Made by a program: the position numbers and the translations under genes
Shown: one piece after another, positions 49,376 to 52,800 of the stretch
Numbering within the stretch: position 1 is the stretch's first letter
Layout of the letters: each line of letters begins with the position of its first letter
Notes under the pieces: generated by a model
Database searches by the model: none
Seen by the model: the letters and a program-made list of their open reading frames with translations, nothing else
Told to the model about the DNA's origin: nothing
Assembly: GCF_023284005.1 (NCBI RefSeq)
Contig: NZ_JAKIKS010000029.1
Location: forward strand, 1 to 52,800
DNA: 52,800 bases
Reading direction: 5' to 3'
Source of the DNA: Shewanella surugensis
GTDB lineage: Bacteria > Pseudomonadota > Gammaproteobacteria > Enterobacterales > Shewanellaceae

Positions 49376-51601
49376 ATGTTTAAGAAAACTTCAATAGCAT
49401 TTGCAGTATTCCTTACTATCCAAGTACACTCTGCACAAGCAAACGCTCAAGACCAAACCGCCGATATTCAAGCTCAAGCTCAAGCTGAAACTGAAGCTGA
49501 AACCAAAACCGAAAACAATTCAATCGAAAAAATAGCAGTCTATGGTGTTCGCCAACGCTTGGAAAAAGCTGGCATGCTATCAGACAGCATCATGAAGACT
49601 GAGGTGATCAGTGCCGAATTGATGCAGCATAAAAATGCCGTTAACTTGACCGAAGCCATTAACAATACACCGGGCGTTAGGGTCTCCAATGAATGCTCCA
49701 TGTGCGGCGTTAAGCGTATTATGCTAAATGGATTACGAGGTGAACAAACCACCATTTTAGTTGATGGCCTCCCCGTTCACGCCATGATAGCGGGTTACTA
49801 TGCTGTTGATGCTATTCCCACAACAGGCCTTGATCGCATTGAAATCGCGCGTGGCGCTGGTGCCTCGCTTATTGCCCCCGAAGCGATTGGTGGCACCATT
49901 AACATTATTACCAAAACAGCGATCGAAAACTCGGCCACTGTCGATGCCTCTATCGGTGAAAACGGCAACCGTAAAGTCGGTATTCTTGGCACAGGAATAA
50001 CGGATGATGGTCGTACCCGTGCCACGTTAATAGCCCAGTATGACAACCGAGATCAAGTGGATGAAGATAATAATTGGGTTAACGAAGCCCCCAACCAAGA
50101 CAATCGCACTTTTAGCTTACGTGTATCTCACGATCTCACCGATAACGATAATGTCATCGTAAGGTATGCCAATATCCAATCAGAAGTCTTTGGTGGCCCC
50201 ATGTTAGGCAATACCTTTGCTGACGGCACCGCCACCAGCGTTGCTAAAGTTCTCTCATCTTTTGATGACATCGAGTCTGACATGCTGTTTGAAGGCGGTG
50301 ATGTGCGTAATAACTTCATCGGTAAAGCGTGGGAAACCACTGAATGGGTCAATACTCAACGCGATGAGCTGTCACTCAGCTGGTTACGCGCTCTTAATGA
50401 TGACTGGAATATGACATTATCGGCCAGTTATTCCGATCACACCCAAGACTCTTTCTACGAGGGTTTCAGCTATTATGCCGAAGACACAATGTGGTATGTA
50501 GATGCGCGTTTTAATTACTTCCTCAACGAAAGCCATCTACTGACCTTCGGTGTCGACAAGCGCAGCGAAGAAATGCGCTCCCATTCCAGTGGTGAAACGA
50601 ATCCCGCTTATGTCAGCGATGCGTTCGACTATGATGTACTAGGCCTCTATCTACAGGATACATGGCAGACAACCGATGCGCTTGAAATTAACATGGCGCT
50701 ACGCTATGACCATGTACAAGCCGACTTTATCGATACCAGTAAACCGGGTAAAGAAATCGACCAATATATCCTCGCGCCACGCATTGATATGAGCTATAGC
50801 CATAATGAGTACTGGATTTCACGCCTCTCTGCGGGTAAAGGCTATCGTGCGCCTTTATCGTTCTTTGAAACGGATCATGGCGTTCTGGATGCGTATCTAG
50901 GCTTTGAAATCGATGTCGATAAGCTGGAGCGTTCTCGCTCTGTCACTTATGCCTTAAGCTTTGATGGCGAACAATTAAGCATGACATCATCGGTTGCTTG
51001 GACTCAGGTTGATAATCTCGCCATGCTCACTAAAACCAAGAAAACAGATGAAACCGATGGCGGCGTGCCACTATTAACCCAGCTGGATGAAACGGCCACT
51101 GTCACCACCGCCGATATCGCGTTAGGCTATGCCATCACAGATAATCTCACGCTCAATGTCACTGCCGAGCGTTTCATTTATGATACGGCCTTTAAATCCT
51201 CTTACGCTATCGCACCAGTAGAAAAACGCTTAACCTTTTATGCTGATTGGGACATTAATGGCTGGGATTTATTCACCAATCTGGTGTGGATTGGCGCACG
51301 TGATTTATCTGATTATGGCTATGACGGTTATAATCAAATCGACAGTAACGGCATTGTGGTTGCTTCATCGAAAAAATCCACCCATGCACCTTCTTATTGG
51401 ACATTGGATTTTAAACTTAGCAAAGCCATCACCGATAATATTGACCTTTATATCGGCGTCAATAACCTGTTTAATTACACTCAAGCCAACGAAGGTGAAT
51501 CCCCGTTATTCTATGATCTCGATGGCGGCTATGATGTGGCTTACATTTGGGGGCCACTGCGAGGCCGTGAAGCTTACACTGGCATTCAAGCCACTTTCTA
51601 A
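49376..51601 (+). CDS. TonB-dependent outer-membrane receptor with a plug CxxC motif
   Basis: TonB-dependent receptors import iron chelates, heme, other metal complexes or cofactors. The 741 residues contain a signal peptide (MFKKTSIAFAVFLTIQVHSAQA), a low-complexity Gln/Ala/Glu/Thr linker, a TonB-box-like stretch (IEKIAVYGV), the plug domain (LTEAINNTPGVRVSN, then LNGLRGEQTTILVDGLPV and IGGTINIITKTAI) and a barrel ending in TGIQATF. A C-x-x-C (C107, C110) lies just ahead of the plug's LNGLRG segment, which ordinary siderophore receptors lack. The Fur-box promoter points to iron. The substrate is not known. An exported thioredoxin-like gene follows 90 bp downstream. Confidence 0.92.
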   Translation: MFKKTSIAFAVFLTIQVHSAQANAQDQTADIQAQAQAETEAETKTENNSIEKIAVYGVRQRLEKAGMLSDSIMKTEVISAELMQHKNAVNLTEAINNTPGVRVSNECSMCGVKRIMLNGLRGEQTTILVDGLPVHAMIAGYYAVDAIPTTGLDRIEIARGAGASLIAPEAIGGTINIITKTAIENSATVDASIGENGNRKVGILGTGITDDGRTRATLIAQYDNRDQVDEDNNWVNEAPNQDNRTFSLRVSHDLTDNDNVIVRYANIQSEVFGGPMLGNTFADGTATSVAKVLSSFDDIESDMLFEGGDVRNNFIGKAWETTEWVNTQRDELSLSWLRALNDDWNMTLSASYSDHTQDSFYEGFSYYAEDTMWYVDARFNYFLNESHLLTFGVDKRSEEMRSHSSGETNPAYVSDAFDYDVLGLYLQDTWQTTDALEINMALRYDHVQADFIDTSKPGKEIDQYILAPRIDMSYSHNEYWISRLSAGKGYRAPLSFFETDHGVLDAYLGFEIDVDKLERSRSVTYALSFDGEQLSMTSSVAWTQVDNLAMLTKTKKTDETDGGVPLLTQLDETATVTTADIALGYAITDNLTLNVTAERFIYDTAFKSSYAIAPVEKRLTFYADWDINGWDLFTNLVWIGARDLSDYGYDGYNQIDSNGIVVASSKKSTHAPSYWTLDFKLSKAITDNIDLYIGVNNLFNYTQANEGESPLFYDLDGGYDVAYIWGPLRGREAYTGIQATF

Positions 51602-51622
51602 GCCGAGCCTATTTTCTCCTTT

Positions 51623-51660
51623 AATGCATTCAGGCCAAACACCCGTGGGCTGAATGCATT
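51623..51660 (+). other. Hairpin between receptor and thioredoxin-like gene
   Basis: AATGCATTCAG (51623-51633) and CTGAATGCATT (51650-51660) are perfect 11-bp inverted repeats, extended by GCC/GGG-type pairing inside. A T-run appears only about ten bases later (CCCACCCTTTTT), so partial termination or mRNA stabilisation is likelier than a full stop. Confidence 0.6.
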
Positions 51661-51690
51661 GCTCCCACCCTTTTTAAGGACAGCCTGTCG

Positions 51691-52287
51691 ATGAAAAAAA
51701 ATATTCCAATCAATATCGCCTTGCTCTTTGCCCTATTGATGCAAATACCATTGGTCAGTGCTGAAACCGCTGATTCATCTACCCTGTCTATTAAATCTAC
51801 TCAACCAGCTCCATCGACGTCATTGACTCAATCGACGTCATCCCATGCTAGCCCCAGCTTTGACAGCTTACCTTGGTTGGCTTATGGACATGAAAATCTC
51901 GTCACTCACAAGATTGAATACTTACAAACACTCAAAGGCAAACCAACGTTACTGATGTTTTTCAAGCCTCAATGCCCTTGGTGTCTCAAACAAGGCAAAG
52001 CCTTTAATCGATTACTCAGCCATTGCCCTAACGCCATTAATATCGTGGCGTTAGCCAGCCATGGGGATAAAGCCGCTTTAAGAAAAGCCTTATGGAAGAT
52101 GAAACTGGATTTTCCCGGCTACCTCGCCGATAAAGCCATGATGAACAGCCTCGGTCCGCTACCTGCAACCCCCATCACCTTAATTATTGACGAAAGTGGG
52201 CACTTACATAGTTATCTCAGAGGCTATGTGAAACTGGCGCAGTTATTACCCCAATTGAGGCAGGAGTTTGGGCTCAACTGTAGTTGA
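51691..52287 (+). CDS. Exported thioredoxin-like (TlpA/redoxin type) protein
   Basis: The 198-residue protein has a signal peptide (MKKNIPINIALLFALLMQIPLVSA), a Ser/Thr-rich linker of about 35 residues, and a thioredoxin fold with the active site FFKPQCPWCLKQGKAF (C95, C98). The cis-Pro region lies in LGPLPATPITLIIDESG. CPWC is unlike the CGPC of thioredoxin but close to the CP-x-C sites of periplasmic redox proteins. AAGGA is about 11 bases ahead of the ATG. It follows the Fur-type receptor and is probably co-expressed with it; reduction of the receptor's C-x-x-C or of the incoming ligand is a reasonable but unproven role. Confidence 0.85.
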   Translation: MKKNIPINIALLFALLMQIPLVSAETADSSTLSIKSTQPAPSTSLTQSTSSHASPSFDSLPWLAYGHENLVTHKIEYLQTLKGKPTLLMFFKPQCPWCLKQGKAFNRLLSHCPNAINIVALASHGDKAALRKALWKMKLDFPGYLADKAMMNSLGPLPATPITLIIDESGHLHSYLRGYVKLAQLLPQLRQEFGLNCS

Positions 52288-52288
52288 A

Positions 52289-52310
52289 AGTGTGAATGCC
52301 CATTCACACT
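52289..52310 (+). other. Perfect inverted repeat at the 3' end of the thioredoxin-like gene
   Basis: AGTGTGAATG (52289-52298) and CATTCACACT (52301-52310) lie directly after the stop codon. No T-run follows, so it is probably an mRNA 3' stabilising hairpin, with termination at the later site near 52539. Confidence 0.6.
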
Positions 52311-52538
52311 ATTCAAAATAAGTTAAGCCTCATAATGTCTTATCACATATGCATTTGGTGAGCGCTTGAAATTATCATGCATTTGATGACTGATAAAATA
52401 CTTTCAGTCACTTCGACGGGCAATAAAACAGCAAAAAACAGTGCACGTCTTCGATTGGGCCTTTTCTATTCGATAACGGTTGAACCATGGTTAAGGTAAA
52501 ATTTTTCTATTTTACCTATTATTTTAACTTCAAGTGTC
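52311..52538. other. Gap after the thioredoxin-like gene
   Basis: No gene is seen. AGGTAAAA and TTTTACCT (52494-52501 and 52510-52517) form a small hairpin. Confidence 0.35.
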
Positions 52539-52563
52539 AAAGTGGTGTAAATCACCACTTTTT
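52539..52563 (+). terminator. Rho-independent terminator
   Basis: AAAGTGGTG and CACCACTTTTT form a strong stem with a 5-base loop and T-run. It is the first convincing terminator after the receptor/thioredoxin unit, about 250 bases past the last stop codon, so it may belong to that unit. Confidence 0.75.
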
Positions 52564-52664
52564 AGCATTGGCTTTTTTGCTAAGATAACTGTTCATTTTA
52601 AGGCTTTCACCGCTCTTTCTCCTCGAACACCAAACCCGCGTGGCATACAATCATTATTATGGTA

Positions 52665-52800
52665 GTGCGACGTGAAGTCGTATGAAGCGCTGTTCACCGC
52701 TTATGAGTGAACCATCTGTATCACCAGATGCCCCTATGACTCTGAATAAAGAAGCGAGTCTGACAATGTAACAAAGTCCATTGGACGGGAAAAGAATCGT
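52665..52800 (+). mobile_element. Possible 5' end of a group II intron
   Basis: From GTGCGACG at 52665 to the window end the sequence is a chain of perfect short hairpins: CGAC/GTCG, GTTCAC/GTGAAC, CATCTG/CAGATG, GACTC/GAGTC and GTCC/GGAC. GTGYG is the conserved 5' end of group II introns, and a hairpin-dense domain I would follow it. No reverse transcriptase is in view because the window ends. Alternatives are a structured leader or riboswitch of the next gene; a 29-codon frame starting at ATG 52682 could be a leader peptide but more likely is chance. Confidence 0.4.

Noticed and set aside
52682..52771. 29-codon gene at the right edge
   Set aside because: The frame lies inside a chain of perfect hairpins and has no clear ribosome binding site, so the structured-RNA explanation is preferred.

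Overview
The window looks like chromosomal DNA of a marine gammaproteobacterium, most likely Shewanella. The basis is gene order: greA, secDF, yhbY/rlmE/ftsH, folP, glmM, tpiA, secG, two tRNAs, rimP-nusA-infB-rbfA-truB-rpsO, a GGDEF/EAL gene, pnp, nlpI, prfC, a TatD hydrolase, nupC, tsx, deoCABD, smp/serB and radA. This is the arrangement I remember from Shewanella genomes; no database was searched. The DNA is fairly AT-rich. There are no rRNA genes, CRISPR arrays or recognisable phages. Layout from left to right. (1) 1-3300: a palindromic repeat element, a small unknown gene, an NTF2/SnoaL-like gene, radA, and a frameshifted small gene that may once have encoded a PilZ protein. (2) 3350-11200: an accessory island. 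manC and manB make GDP-mannose. They are followed by two family-9-type glycosyltransferases, a PAPS-type sulfotransferase and an alpha/beta hydrolase. The spacers are long and very AT-rich. I infer a surface-glycan function. (3) 11450-20660: serB and smp (divergent), then the nucleoside salvage block deoC-deoA-deoB-deoD with the outer-membrane channel tsx and the inner-membrane transporter nupC. Together these take up and break down (deoxy)nucleosides. (4) 20830-25950: a TatD-family hydrolase, prfC and nlpI. Between prfC and nlpI lie a diverged duplicate of the prfC promoter and first codons, and a decayed IS982-type insertion sequence carrying five perfect 20-bp tandem copies of its own coding sequence. 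(5) 26090-44330: the conserved translation, RNA-processing and cell-envelope core, including pnp, rpsO, truB, rbfA, infB, nusA, rimP, initiator tRNA-Met, tRNA-Leu(GAG), secG, tpiA, glmM, folP, ftsH and rlmE on the minus strand. The GGDEF/EAL gene and yhbY are on the plus strand. (6) 44470-48840: a secD-secF pair without yajC beside it, an unknown exported protein, and greA. (7) 48840-52290: a TonB-dependent receptor behind a promoter with a good Fur-box match, followed by an exported CPWC thioredoxin-like protein. The receptor's plug domain carries an unusual Cys-x-x-Cys. (8) The right edge: a terminator, then a highly structured stretch beginning GTGCG that may be the 5' end of a group II intron running off the window. 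No large unknown system stands out. The best leads are the receptor/thioredoxin pair, the prfC leader duplication beside the decayed IS, the sulfotransferase-bearing glycan island, and the possible intron at the right edge.
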